A stretch of 64,000 bases of DNA from Paraburkholderia saeva (GTDB lineage Bacteria > Pseudomonadota > Gammaproteobacteria > Burkholderiales > Burkholderiaceae), in NCBI RefSeq assembly GCF_907164555.1, contig NZ_CAJQZC010000005.1, forward strand, positions 124,001 to 188,000. The letters are read 5' to 3'. The notes below the pieces were generated by a model. It saw only the letters and a list, made by a program, of their open reading frames with translations. It was not told where the DNA came from and did not search any database. Both the position numbers and the translations under genes were made by a program. Positions 1 to 7,881 of the stretch are shown one piece after another (position 1 is the stretch's first letter; each line of letters opens with the position of its first letter).

Positions 1-1
1 C

Positions 2-373
2 AACGGATATACATCGCGCGACAAGGTCGAAGATTTTGTTCTGCTGCGTAGCGCCGACCTTACTCTTTCTCACGGCTTTACCCACTTTGCGATAGTCGAT
101 GGAAAGTCGTACGAGAACAAGTCGTACATCTCCATGCCCACGCAGAGTTACACAACTGGCACCGCCACGGTCTCTGGACATACAGCATACGGCTCTGCCT
201 ACACAACTACCTATGGTGGGCAGGTTATTGCGGTAACCGCGCCCAGTATGGTCAATACGATCGTTGCTTTCCAGGGTAAGCCGAACATCCAGGCGATGGT
301 CTATGACGCCCGATTCATCTGCGAGTCGCTCGGAACAAAGTACGAGGTCACGTGCGGTCGCGGCCAGAAGTAG
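2..373 (+). CDS. CC0125/CC1285-like lipoprotein, C-terminal part (5' end outside window)
   Basis: The frame is open from base 2 to a TAG at 371-373 and continues upstream of the window, so only the last 123 residues are visible. The first residues read NGYTSRDKVEDFVLLRSADL, which resembles the conserved block (GNGYTSRETVEDYLLLRAAELT) I remember from CC0125/CC1285-family lipoproteins. In those, this block follows an N-terminal lipobox region that cannot be seen here. The rest is rich in Thr, Tyr and Gly. An internal ATG at 134 would discard the conserved block and is unlikely to be the start. Family assignment is from memory; function is unknown, presumably envelope-associated. Confidence 0.6.
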   Translation, partial: NGYTSRDKVEDFVLLRSADLTLSHGFTHFAIVDGKSYENKSYISMPTQSYTTGTATVSGHTAYGSAYTTTYGGQVIAVTAPSMVNTIVAFQGKPNIQAMVYDARFICESLGTKYEVTCGRGQK

Positions 374-441
374 GCGTAGAGCGATCACCTTCGCGCGTCG
401 CCTCGGGTGGCGCGCCGACCATAAGCTGGAAGGAAAAGGTT

Positions 442-699
442 ATGAAACAAGCAGCATTTTTCGCAATCGCATTCACGCTGGCGGGTGGGGCTGTTGCATG
501 CGAGTCGGGGCACTGGGTCAGCAAGGTTGCTGGCGACGGCGAATTTGTCGTACTCGAAAACAATTCAGTGTGGCAAATAAACGCGGTGGACCAGATCGAC
601 ACATCGCTCTGGCTTCCGACTACAAGCATCGTTGCATGCGACGACAAACTCGTGAACACAGATGATGGCGAAGTAGCTGAGGCGTTTCGCATCCGTTGA
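442..699 (+). CDS. Small exported hypothetical protein (85 aa)
   Basis: The start is the ATG at 442, preceded by a purine-rich ribosome site (AAGGAAAAGG). The product opens MKQAAFFAIAFTLAGGAVAC, a typical Sec signal peptide with likely cleavage after the Ala-Val-Ala around residue 19. The mature part is about 66 residues and has two cysteines (just after the cleavage site and in VACDDKL) that could form a disulphide. The first cysteine could instead be a lipobox Cys (GAVAC is a poor match). No family was recognised. It lies 68 nt after the partial lipoprotein, on the same strand, in a stretch visibly less GC-rich than the rest of the window, so it may belong to an accessory segment. Periplasmic location is inferred. 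Confidence 0.6.
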   Translation: MKQAAFFAIAFTLAGGAVACESGHWVSKVAGDGEFVVLENNSVWQINAVDQIDTSLWLPTTSIVACDDKLVNTDDGEVAEAFRIR

Positions 700-822
700 T
701 TTCGGGTAGCGCATACCACGAGAAGAGAACGCATGTGGATGCCCACTCGCGTGTGCGGCCCTCCAGGAACAGGGGCTTGCGACTCCCTTCAAAGACAATC
801 CCGACCAGCAAAAATAATTCGA

Positions 823-1125
823 ATGATTCCTTTCTACGAACACCCCGAATGGGCTCCGTGCCCGCGCATGCCGATTACGCTAAACAACCAATTGTGCTTC
901 GCTTACGACACAACGCCAAAGGGCGAAAGCTGGCAACGCGTGAGAGGGCAGGTGCAGCGCGCGGGGATGCTCGATGGCAGAGCATATGAATTTATGCTGA
1001 CCCACGGTCAGGGTCGGGGTGTTGTGCAGCGGTACTACCTTTATTTTAGGTATGACGGCAGGCTGTATTTCGTCTTCACGGGCGATAGCTGGCCGGGCAG
1101 TATCGACATCAGGACGGCGGTGTAA
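823..1125 (+). CDS. Hypothetical protein (100 aa)
   Basis: The ATG at 823 gives a 100-residue product starting MIPFYEHPEWAPCPRMPITL. The frame is open further upstream to 733, but that extension is Arg/Pro-rich and has no ribosome site. The product has many aromatic residues and ends in a strand-like Tyr/Phe pattern (VVQRYYLYFRYDGRLYFVFT), so a small beta-rich fold is plausible. No signal peptide or membrane segment is seen and no family was recognised. Codon choice is less GC-biased than in the genes after 1500, as in the two preceding small genes. Coding status is likely but not certain. Confidence 0.45.
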   Translation: MIPFYEHPEWAPCPRMPITLNNQLCFAYDTTPKGESWQRVRGQVQRAGMLDGRAYEFMLTHGQGRGVVQRYYLYFRYDGRLYFVFTGDSWPGSIDIRTAV

Positions 1126-1499
1126 CACGTCTGCGTCTAAACCTTCACTACGATGTTGTCGTCTGTCTGGGTAATGGCATTGTCCCACGACGGCTTGAAG
1201 CTGCCGACCGTTCGCTTCAGGCGGAAGCGAACGGCCCTGGTCGACCCGTTGCTGGCATTCGGGTCATCAAGTTGGCGATGGCCGCTTCCAGGTTCCAGAC
1301 GGACATCCGTCCGCACCACCTCTCGACATGTTTGCGTGTCCGTGAATGAGTTGAACAGCTTCGCGACATATCCTGGCGTCCAATTATGCATCGACGCCTA
1401 TACTGCCCCAGGCGCGTTCTGCGCACATTCCCTTTCATCCACAGATGCCTGAGCGTCGCATCGTCTGCGCGGGCGTCATCGAAAGTCACGGGGCACAGC
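1126..1499. other. Intergenic stretch with a hairpin, no convincing gene
   Basis: No convincing gene is seen in these 374 bases. Short frames exist on both strands (for example 1137-1391 on the minus strand, 84 codons), but none has a ribosome site or a recognisable product. The clearest structure is a perfect 10-bp inverted repeat, CCGTTCGCTT at 1208-1217 and AAGCGAACGG at 1225-1234, with a 7-nt loop. It has no T-run after it. It could be a factor-independent 3' stabiliser for the preceding gene or a remnant of a repeat element. This stretch marks the transition from the less GC-rich left end to the typical GC-rich backbone. Confidence 0.5.
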
Positions 1500-2243
1500 A
1501 TGGTTCAAACGGATAACAGGCCGCGCGTCGCATGGATCGCCGGTGTGGGCGCGAGCGCGGGTCTTGGTGCGGCGCTCGGACGCCGGTTCGCGCGCGAAGG
1601 GTTCACGGTCGCGCTGACCGGGCGCACGCGCGAGCGCATCGAAGCGGTCGTCGACGAAATCCGCCGGACGGGCGGCGACGCGCTCGCGCTGCCGGGCGAT
1701 GTAACGAGCGAAAGCGAAATGGCCGTGATCGCGGCACAGATCGCGCAGGCGGGCGCGCTCGAAGCGGCCGTCTTCAACGCGGGCAATTCGAGCAGTGCGC
1801 GTCTGCTGGATCTTGGCGCTGCCCAGTTCGAAAGCGTGTGGCGGGCGGGCACGCTCGGCGGTCTGATCTTCGGCAAGGAGGCCGTGCGCGCGATGCTCGC
1901 GGCGGCCGGCGGCTCGCTGCTTTTCACGGGTGCGACCGCTTCGCTGCGCGGGCGTCCGCCGTTTGCCGCGTTCGCGGCTTCGAAGGCGGCGTTGCGCTCA
2001 CTGAGCCAGAGTTTCGCCCGCGAATTCGGGCCGCAGGGTGTGCATGTGGCGCACGTGATTATCGATGGCGGTATCGACGGCGAGCGACTGCGTCAGGCGG
2101 CGCCGCAACGTATCGAGGCAAGCGGCGGCGACGGCCTGCTGCAACCCGACGAGATCGCCGATGCGTACTGGCGTCTGCATCAGCAGCCGCGCAGCGCGTG
2201 GTCGCAGGAAATCGACCTGCGGCCGTACAACGAGTCGTTCTGA
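1500..2243 (+). CDS. SDR-family protein with Phe in place of the catalytic Tyr (247 aa)
   Basis: A Rossmann-fold short-chain dehydrogenase/reductase of normal length. The nucleotide-binding motif is GVGASAGLG (residues 15-23), then a FNAG block near 92-95, GATAS with Ser148, and the helix that normally carries YxxxK. Here that helix reads F158-A-A-S-K162: the Lys is kept but the catalytic Tyr is Phe (codon TTC). I recall related SDR proteins with the same FAAF..K pattern, so this may define a subgroup rather than damage. The substrate is unknown and classical carbonyl reduction is doubtful. The start is the ATG at 1500; the frame continues upstream without a better signal. It stands alone, with the next gene convergent. 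Confidence 0.8.
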   Translation: MVQTDNRPRVAWIAGVGASAGLGAALGRRFAREGFTVALTGRTRERIEAVVDEIRRTGGDALALPGDVTSESEMAVIAAQIAQAGALEAAVFNAGNSSSARLLDLGAAQFESVWRAGTLGGLIFGKEAVRAMLAAAGGSLLFTGATASLRGRPPFAAFAASKAALRSLSQSFAREFGPQGVHVAHVIIDGGIDGERLRQAAPQRIEASGGDGLLQPDEIADAYWRLHQQPRSAWSQEIDLRPYNESF

Positions 2244-2466
2244 CGGGCAACCGGCGCGTTATTCAGAAGGACGGCGGCGATGTCGGCACGATAGGGCCGT
2301 GATGGCATCGCGTCGCCGCCCTCTGGCACGTGTTGTTGTCGACTCAAAAACGCAACTAACTGCCTGATCCGGCAACCGACCGCCTTCTGGCGAATCCGGC
2401 CAGGGCAGTGGTTAATCGACATCCACCGCCACGTTCACTCAAAACCCGTTCGCCAGAGCCCTGGCG

Positions 2467-4572
2467 TCACAGATCCAGTTGAAGGGTAGCCGCCTCTTGC
2501 GCGCCCGGCTCAGCCGCAGCGGGCATGGCGCAGCAGATCAAGGCTTCGTCGGCGGCCACTTCGGCGGCAGGCGGGACCGGATACGCCACCGCGCCTTGCA
2601 GGATCTTCGTCCGGCAGGTGCCGCAACTGCCGCCGCGGCAGCTGAATTCCGGCGCGAGGCCGCGCGCTTCCGCGAGTTCGAGCAGTGTCCCGGATTCAGG
2701 CGTCCAGCGCGCTTCCTTACCCGACTTCGTGAACACGACCGGCACGGCAGACTGCGCGGGCTGCGCCGCCGGCCTGGCCGTGCCCGCACCCGCATCTGCA
2801 TCCAGCTTGCGAATCAGCGACGCGGGCCCGAACGCCTCCGCGTGAATGCGTGCGTTGCCGATGTTCAGGCCGCGCAGCCCGTCATAGATGCTCTGCATGA
2901 ACGGCACCGGTCCACAGAGATAGAAGTCGTAGTCATTGAACGGAAGTCTGCGGCTCAACATCGCCATGTCGATGCGGCCGGCTTCGTCGTAATCCTGCGA
3001 TTCAAGCGCGCCGTCAGTCTGGCCCAGTATGCGGATCACGCGCACCGCACCGCCCGCGGCCTCTTCGAGCGCGGCAATCTCGCGATCGAACGCGCGCTCC
3101 GCCTTCGAATGCGCCGCATAAAAAAGGTACGTCGTGCGAATGCGGTGCTTGCGAAAGCCTTCATAGACGATATGCCGCAACATCGCGAGCATCGGCGTAA
3201 TGCCGACGCCCGCAGCCAGCAGCACGGCCGGACGGCGCTCGGCCGCGTCGATCGTGAAGCTGCCAGCGGGGCTGCGCGTCTCGATCACGTCGCCCACGGC
3301 AAGCGCGTCGTGCAGATACGACGACACGCGTCCTTCGCGTTTCACGCTGATCCGGTGGAGACCATCGGAAGGCGCAACGGAAAGCGTATAGGTGCGAATC
3401 ACCGGCCGGGTTTCACCGGGCAGCGTCACGCGGATCGGCAGATGCTGACCGGCGGCATGTGCCACGAGGCCGGCGTCGTCCATCGGCTCCAGATGGAACG
3501 AGCGGATCGTCGCGCTTTCGTCGACGATGTGCGTGATCTTCATCGGCCGCCACGCATGCGCAAGCGTTGCGGCCTTCAGCCGGCTCGCCGCTTCGTGCCA
3601 GTCGCCCGTGAGCAGCGCACTCGGCGAGACGCTGTCGCGGCGCTTCGTCCAGCGCAGCGGCAACGCGCCGCTGCGGTAGACCGCGCGGCGCGTCGTGAAA
3701 CGCCAGAGCCGTTCGGCACCCTGAAACGCCGCGATCTCCGGCGAATCGAGAGCGACTTCCGCTTCGCCGGTGAGCTGCAGCAGATCGCCGGTTTCGAAAT
3801 CGGGGAACACGAGTCCGGCTTTCGAATTGACCAGAATATTGCCGAGCGTGTTGAAAAACAGGTTGCCGGCGAAATCGGGAATCGTCAGCACGCCGTCTTC
3901 GCCGATGCGAACGAAGCCGGGCTTGCCGCCGCGATGCGAGACGTCCACCTGGCGTTGCGTCACGCCGTCTTCGTCGCGATCCACGTACGAGGCGACGAAA
4001 AACGCGTCGGCGAAACGGATCAGTTCGCGGGCACGCTCGTCGAGATGATCGGTGTACTGCGGCGCTGCGCTTGCGGGCGCGGCTGCGTCACGCACGAATT
4101 CGTAGTCGCGCAACGTGATGTATTGCGGACAGTTGCCGTAGCTCATGCCGACGTGCAGATCGAACCCGCCCGCGTTCTCGCGATGCACTGTGCCGTTCAG
4201 CCGGTTGCGCCGCCGTGTCATGAGATCGATGCCGAGGAGGGCGACTGCGTTGCTGTCTTCCATGCCGCTGTCGGCGGGGTCCATTGCATCGCGGGCCGTG
4301 CCGACATGCAGCGTCAGCGCATCCGGCGAATACAGGAAACCGGGCTGGCCCGCGCGCACGGTTGCCCAGACGTCGCCGGCTGGATCGACCGCGCCGAGCA
4401 TGACGTACGGCAGGAGCGGATAGAACGCGCGATGCTGTTCCGGCAGGAAGTCGCGCATCACGCGGCGACCGACTTCGGTCATGCGTTTGTCGACGCCGGC
4501 CTTGCGCTGGATTGCCAGTTCGCCTTCGTGCCACGGCGAGCGTGCAATCGTTTCAGGTGCATCAGTCATCAT
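2467..4572 (-). CDS. PNPOx-like / ferredoxin-reductase / [2Fe-2S] fusion oxidoreductase (701 aa)
   Basis: A three-part fusion. The N-terminal third looks like a pyridoxamine-phosphate-oxidase-type FMN domain (DVWATVRAGQPGFLYSP... then NLFFNTLGNILVN and GLVFPDFETGD). The middle is a ferredoxin-reductase module with an FAD-binding barrel (RTYTLSVAPS) and a nucleotide-binding part (LLAAGVGITPMLAMLRHI, later YLCGPVPFM). The last ~85 residues are a plant-type [2Fe-2S] ferredoxin with C645-x4-C650-x2-C653 and C680/C681. Electrons would flow from NAD(P)H through flavin to the iron-sulphur centre; the substrate is unknown. The start is the ATG at 4572, after GGGAG. It follows the GST gene by 63 nt on the same strand, so the two are probably cotranscribed under the LysR gene upstream. 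Confidence 0.85.
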   Translation of the reverse strand: MMTDAPETIARSPWHEGELAIQRKAGVDKRMTEVGRRVMRDFLPEQHRAFYPLLPYVMLGAVDPAGDVWATVRAGQPGFLYSPDALTLHVGTARDAMDPADSGMEDSNAVALLGIDLMTRRRNRLNGTVHRENAGGFDLHVGMSYGNCPQYITLRDYEFVRDAAAPASAAPQYTDHLDERARELIRFADAFFVASYVDRDEDGVTQRQVDVSHRGGKPGFVRIGEDGVLTIPDFAGNLFFNTLGNILVNSKAGLVFPDFETGDLLQLTGEAEVALDSPEIAAFQGAERLWRFTTRRAVYRSGALPLRWTKRRDSVSPSALLTGDWHEAASRLKAATLAHAWRPMKITHIVDESATIRSFHLEPMDDAGLVAHAAGQHLPIRVTLPGETRPVIRTYTLSVAPSDGLHRISVKREGRVSSYLHDALAVGDVIETRSPAGSFTIDAAERRPAVLLAAGVGITPMLAMLRHIVYEGFRKHRIRTTYLFYAAHSKAERAFDREIAALEEAAGGAVRVIRILGQTDGALESQDYDEAGRIDMAMLSRRLPFNDYDFYLCGPVPFMQSIYDGLRGLNIGNARIHAEAFGPASLIRKLDADAGAGTARPAAQPAQSAVPVVFTKSGKEARWTPESGTLLELAEARGLAPEFSCRGGSCGTCRTKILQGAVAYPVPPAAEVAADEALICCAMPAAAEPGAQEAATLQLDL

Positions 4573-4635
4573 GGCAACTCCCGGCAAGGCAGGCATTGCG
4601 GGGACGCAGTGCGCCCACGCTGAAAGGTCCAGCGC

Positions 4636-5256
4636 TCAGGCGGCTTTCGCGGCGAGGCCGACGGGCGACTGGACGAACGGCACGAATCCCGGCAACGCTT
4701 CGACGCGGGCGAGCCACGCCGCCACGTTTGGATACGCGCTGAGGTCGACGTTGCCTTCCGGCGCACGGGCGACGTAGCTGTACAGCGCAACGTCGGCAAT
4801 CGACGGATGCGCAAGCGCGATCCATTCGCGTCCCGTCAGTTGTGTTTCGATGCGCGAGAGCACGCTGTGCGCGCGGGCGATGACTTCATCCGCATGGAGC
4901 TTCGCGCCGAACAGCGTGATGAGACGCGCGGCGGCGGGACCGTACGCGAGTTCGCCGGCGGCGACCGACAGCCAGCGCTGCACGGCGGCCGCCTGCTGCG
5001 GTTCGACCGGCAGCCAGTCCGTTTTGCCGAAGCGGCCCGCGAGATAGATCAGGATCGCGTTCGAGTCGGCAACCACCGTATCGCCATCCACCAGCACCGG
5101 CACCTGGCCAAACGCGTTCAGCTTCAGGAATTCCGGCGACTTGTGCATGCCTTTCGTCAGGTCCACTTCCACCAGTTCATGGTCGATGCCGAGCAGCGAA
5201 AGAAACAGACGGGCGCGGTGCGAATGACCGGATAGCGGGTGGTAGTGAAGCTTCAT
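4636..5256 (-). CDS. Glutathione S-transferase family protein (206 aa)
   Basis: Standard two-domain GST length. The N-terminal thioredoxin-like domain starts [20 protein letters not shown], with Ser9/His11/Ser12 near the usual catalytic position. It continues to [20 protein letters not shown], carrying the cis-Pro (VPVL) and the Asp-Ser pair that binds the glutathione gamma-glutamyl group. An all-helical C-terminal domain follows, with [12 protein letters not shown]. The role is glutathione conjugation or glutathione-dependent reduction; the substrate is not inferable. The start ATG has a GGAGAACC ribosome site just upstream. It lies between a LysR gene (172 nt upstream, same strand) and the fusion oxidoreductase, which suggests a small electrophile or xenobiotic response unit. 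Confidence 0.9.
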   Translation of the reverse strand: MKLHYHPLSGHSHRARLFLSLLGIDHELVEVDLTKGMHKSPEFLKLNAFGQVPVLVDGDTVVADSNAILIYLAGRFGKTDWLPVEPQQAAAVQRWLSVAAGELAYGPAAARLITLFGAKLHADEVIARAHSVLSRIETQLTGREWIALAHPSIADVALYSYVARAPEGNVDLSAYPNVAAWLARVEALPGFVPFVQSPVGLAAKAA

Positions 5257-5428
5257 TGTGGTTCTCCTCGGACGAATTCAGACTGGATGTGTGTGACAGC
5301 GATTGCAGTCTAGGCTGCGTCGTCACGGGTTTGAATCCGTCGCGCGAAGAATTGACCGTTCGCGAAACGAGAAGAATGCGGGAAGCGCGGCTGAACGGAG
5401 CGTTTCAGGCCGGCGCGCGGCGACGCCG

Positions 5429-6331
5429 TCAGGGATTCAGCGAGTCATTCGCGCGTAGCGTCTCGATTGCGAGGTCGACGAACGTGCGGACCTTGCGCGT
5501 GACGTGGCGTCCTTCGCGATGCATCACGTGGATCGGCAGCGGCGGCGGCTCGAACGCTTCCATCACGATCTGCAGCGAACCTTCGCGCAGCTGCTGCGCG
5601 ACCTGGTACGACAAAAGCTGCGTGAGCCCGAGGCCCGCGACGACCGCGCTGATCGCCGAATCGTTGGTCGTCGTGGTCATCCGCGGCTTGACGCGCACCG
5701 CCTGACGCCGCTCGTCGCTGCCAAAACGCCACTCGGACAGCGTCGACAGGCCACTGGCCGACACGATCGCGCGTCCGGCCAGGTCCTCGGGATTGCGCGG
5801 AGCGCCATGCTGCGCCAGATAATCGGGCGAGGCGCACACCACGCGTCGCACCTGCCCGACGCGCACCGCCTGCATCGACGAATCCGGCAGGTCGCCGAGG
5901 CGTATCGCGATGTCGATCCCTTCGTCGACGATATTCACGATGCGATCGAGAAACCAGCAGCTGACGTCGACTTCCGGATACCGGCCGAGATACTCGATGA
6001 CGATGGGCGTCACGTAGTACTTGCCGAACAGCATCGACGACGTGATCGACAGCAGGCCGCGGGTCGTGCCGTGCATGCTGGTGGCGGACTGCTCGGCTTC
6101 CTCGATGTCGGCAAGAATGCGCCGGCACCGGTCGGCATAGTCGGCGCCGGTGTCGGTCATGCGCACCATGCGCGTTGTGCGGGTGAGGAGCCGCACGCCC
6201 ATCGCGTCTTCGAGTTCACCCACCATGCGCGTCACCACGGAGGGCGACACCTTCAGCTTGCGTGCCGCCGACGCAAACCCGCCGGTATCGACCACGGTCA
6301 GAAAGGCAGTCATGGCTTGCAGACGGTCCAT
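5429..6331 (-). CDS. LysR-family transcriptional regulator (300 aa)
   Basis: N-terminal winged helix-turn-helix (MDRLQAMTAFLTVVDTGGFA, then SAARKLKVSPSVVTRMVGEL) followed by the periplasmic-binding-like effector domain (ITSSMLFGKYYVTPIVIEYL, IDIAIRLGDLPDSSM). The start is taken as the ATG at 6331 because LysR proteins of this subgroup begin MDRLQ. The frame is open 30 codons further upstream, but that part is unlike the family. It is on the same strand as and upstream of the GST and fusion oxidoreductase genes, not divergent from them. Regulation of that pair through the 172-nt gap 5257-5428 is an inference; no clear T-N11-A operator was picked out there. Confidence 0.9.
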   Translation of the reverse strand: MDRLQAMTAFLTVVDTGGFASAARKLKVSPSVVTRMVGELEDAMGVRLLTRTTRMVRMTDTGADYADRCRRILADIEEAEQSATSMHGTTRGLLSITSSMLFGKYYVTPIVIEYLGRYPEVDVSCWFLDRIVNIVDEGIDIAIRLGDLPDSSMQAVRVGQVRRVVCASPDYLAQHGAPRNPEDLAGRAIVSASGLSTLSEWRFGSDERRQAVRVKPRMTTTTNDSAISAVVAGLGLTQLLSYQVAQQLREGSLQIVMEAFEPPPLPIHVMHREGRHVTRKVRTFVDLAIETLRANDSLNP

Positions 6332-6522
6332 ACGGTTCCTGTCGGGGCGCGCTAAGAGATAAACGAGGTCAGGGCTGGTGCGACCCCACAAAGGATATCC
6401 CAGCCTGGGCATGTTCCGCATTGGCGCGGCTCATCGCGCGAGCGCCAGCGTCACCATGAAACCGCGGCAGACACGCCATGCTACGATTTCGGCACCATCG
6501 CGCAGCGCGCCGGAGGGCCGTC

Positions 6523-6915
6523 GTGACGAAAGAGGACATGTGGAAACAGTGGGACGCGGAAGGCGCGCCTGCCGTGCGCGCGCACATCGAATCGGCCGCG
6601 GCCAGCCCCGAATCGCGCGACTGGGCCCGCGAGTGGATGTACCGCAAGGCCGAGGTGCAGCAGCATGCAACGGAAAGTGAACAACGCGAACTGTCGTTCC
6701 GCTCGCTCGCCGCGTCCGAGCATTCCAGCGAAGCGGCGAAGCAGTCCGCGCTCGCGTCCCATTCGGCCGCCGAGGCGTCGCGCCGGTCCGCCGCCGTCGC
6801 GCGCCGGTCCGCGTTCTGGACGATGATCGCGGCGCTCGCGTCGCTCCTCGGCATCCTTGTCAATGCCGCGCTCAATCTCGGCTGGCTCGACTGGGCGAAG
6901 CACGTTGCGCACTGA
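6523..6915 (+). CDS. Hypothetical tail-anchored membrane protein (130 aa)
   Basis: The start is the GTG at 6523, chosen because GGAGGG at 6512-6517 sits at ideal spacing; an ATG at 6538 has no comparable site. The product is hydrophilic for ~95 residues. Its central part (about residues 45-95) is rich in Ala, Ser, Glu and Arg and likely forms one long helix or coiled coil. One hydrophobic segment near the C-terminus (AFWTMIAALASLLGILVNAA) should span the membrane, leaving a short tail. No enzyme motif is visible. It begins a run of three small same-strand genes (6523, 6962, 7433) with short gaps. I cannot name a family. Confidence 0.65.
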   Translation: MTKEDMWKQWDAEGAPAVRAHIESAAASPESRDWAREWMYRKAEVQQHATESEQRELSFRSLAASEHSSEAAKQSALASHSAAEASRRSAAVARRSAFWTMIAALASLLGILVNAALNLGWLDWAKHVAH

Positions 6916-6961
6916 GCGGCGATCAACGACACTGCCATCCAGACCTCATCGGTGAGCGATC

Positions 6962-7342
6962 ATGAACCAGGAGACAGCGCAGCGCTTCGAACGTGAATTC
7001 GTGCCGCGTATCACCACCGCGCTCGCCCGCATTTTCAGCGAACGCGTACACCTCGCCGTGATTCCCTATGCCGGCCCGATGCATCCCACCCAGGTACGCA
7101 TTTCCGCCGACATCCTGCCGGCCGGCCACGGCTACACCCATTCGCTCAACGTTTTGCTGACGTGGGACAGCGATGCGATTCATGGCCTGCTGGAAGCGGG
7201 CGGCGAGGCGCGCTTCGCGCGCTACCTCGACGCGCTGTCGTGCAAGCTCGATAACTGGCAGGGCGGCCGCGCGATCGATTTCGGCTCGCGCTCGCAGGCG
7301 GAACCGTCGATCCTCATCGGCGGACTCGATTTCGAGTCATGA
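6962..7342 (+). CDS. Conserved hypothetical protein, possibly DUF5594 (126 aa)
   Basis: Begins MNQETAQRFEREFVPRITTA at an ATG preceded by GGTGAG. The protein is soluble, with no signal peptide or membrane segment, and has mixed alpha/beta character with a central SLNVLLTWDSDAIHGLLEAG segment. I associate this pattern with DUF5594, a small Burkholderia-lineage family, but that is from memory and unverified. It lies 46 nt after the tail-anchored protein gene and 90 nt before the next small gene, all on the plus strand. Function unknown. Confidence 0.65.
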   Translation: MNQETAQRFEREFVPRITTALARIFSERVHLAVIPYAGPMHPTQVRISADILPAGHGYTHSLNVLLTWDSDAIHGLLEAGGEARFARYLDALSCKLDNWQGGRAIDFGSRSQAEPSILIGGLDFES

Positions 7343-7432
7343 CGTCGGGACTTGAAACACGGCGGCGCCGCGCCGTCTTGTGTGGTGTGGCCGTCATGCT
7401 ACGATCTGGCGGTCAGGACGATGGAGGTGGCT

Positions 7433-7741
7433 ATGGCTACGTACGCTGTTGATGCTGTACGCATCAATCCTGCTAACGACCGCGTCACGCATGTGCGCTG
7501 GGCGCTCATCAATCCGAAGACTCACGAGTGGCTCTCGCAGCATGAAATCGTCGAAGTGGACGAAGTCGTCAACGTGATCCGTGCGGGCAACCTGGTCTGG
7601 TCGCTTTACACGCTGGGCGGCATGCGGCTGCTGGGGCCGAAGATCAAGACCGTCTCGCACACGGACGGCCACGATGGCATCGATACGGATGTGCCCGGCG
7701 GTCACGTCGAAAAATCGATCGACGATCTGCCTCGCGTCTGA
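7433..7741 (+). CDS. DUF3892-like hypothetical protein (102 aa)
   Basis: The ATG at 7433 is preceded by GGAGGTGG at ideal distance. Two earlier in-frame ATGs (7352, 7421) lack a site, and the second overlaps the ribosome site itself. The pattern (YAVDAVRINPANDRVTHVRW, then VDEVVNVIRAGNLVWSLY and LLGPKIKTV) resembles DUF3892 proteins: a strand, a helix carrying V..I..G, then strands. The C-terminal ~25 residues are hydrophilic and acidic. Function unknown. It is the last of the three small genes and ends before a minus-strand terminator hairpin. Confidence 0.65.
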   Translation: MATYAVDAVRINPANDRVTHVRWALINPKTHEWLSQHEIVEVDEVVNVIRAGNLVWSLYTLGGMRLLGPKIKTVSHTDGHDGIDTDVPGGHVEKSIDDLPRV

Positions 7742-7773
7742 CTTTCGCGTTTCCGCGGTTTTCTCGCGTTTCA

Positions 7774-7819
7774 AAAAAAGTGCCGGTCGCAGGCGTTGTG
7801 CGCCCGCGGCCGGCACTTT
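7774..7819 (-). terminator. Intrinsic terminator for the minus-strand glcB-SDR unit
   Basis: A 14-bp stem with one G-T wobble: AAGTGCCGGTCGC ending at 7790 pairs with the GCGGCCGGCACTTT arm at 7806-7819, with a 15-nt loop. Read on the minus strand the stem is followed directly by a T-run (the A-run at 7774-7780 on plus). It lies between convergent genes and serves mainly the SDR gene ending at 7882, though it may act in both directions. Confidence 0.85.
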
Positions 7820-7881
7820 GCTCGCTTGACCGCTTGCTTAGCCGCTTGTTTGGCCGCTCGCTTGCCGGTTTAAGGCGGTAA

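Noticed and set aside
1137..1391. 84-codon minus-strand frame in the left-end gap
   Set aside because: No ribosome site and no recognisable sequence pattern; it also crosses a hairpin. Kept as intergenic.
2479..4623. 714-codon plus-strand frame
   Set aside because: Arg/His-rich shadow of the fusion oxidoreductase on the opposite strand, caused by GC-biased third positions.
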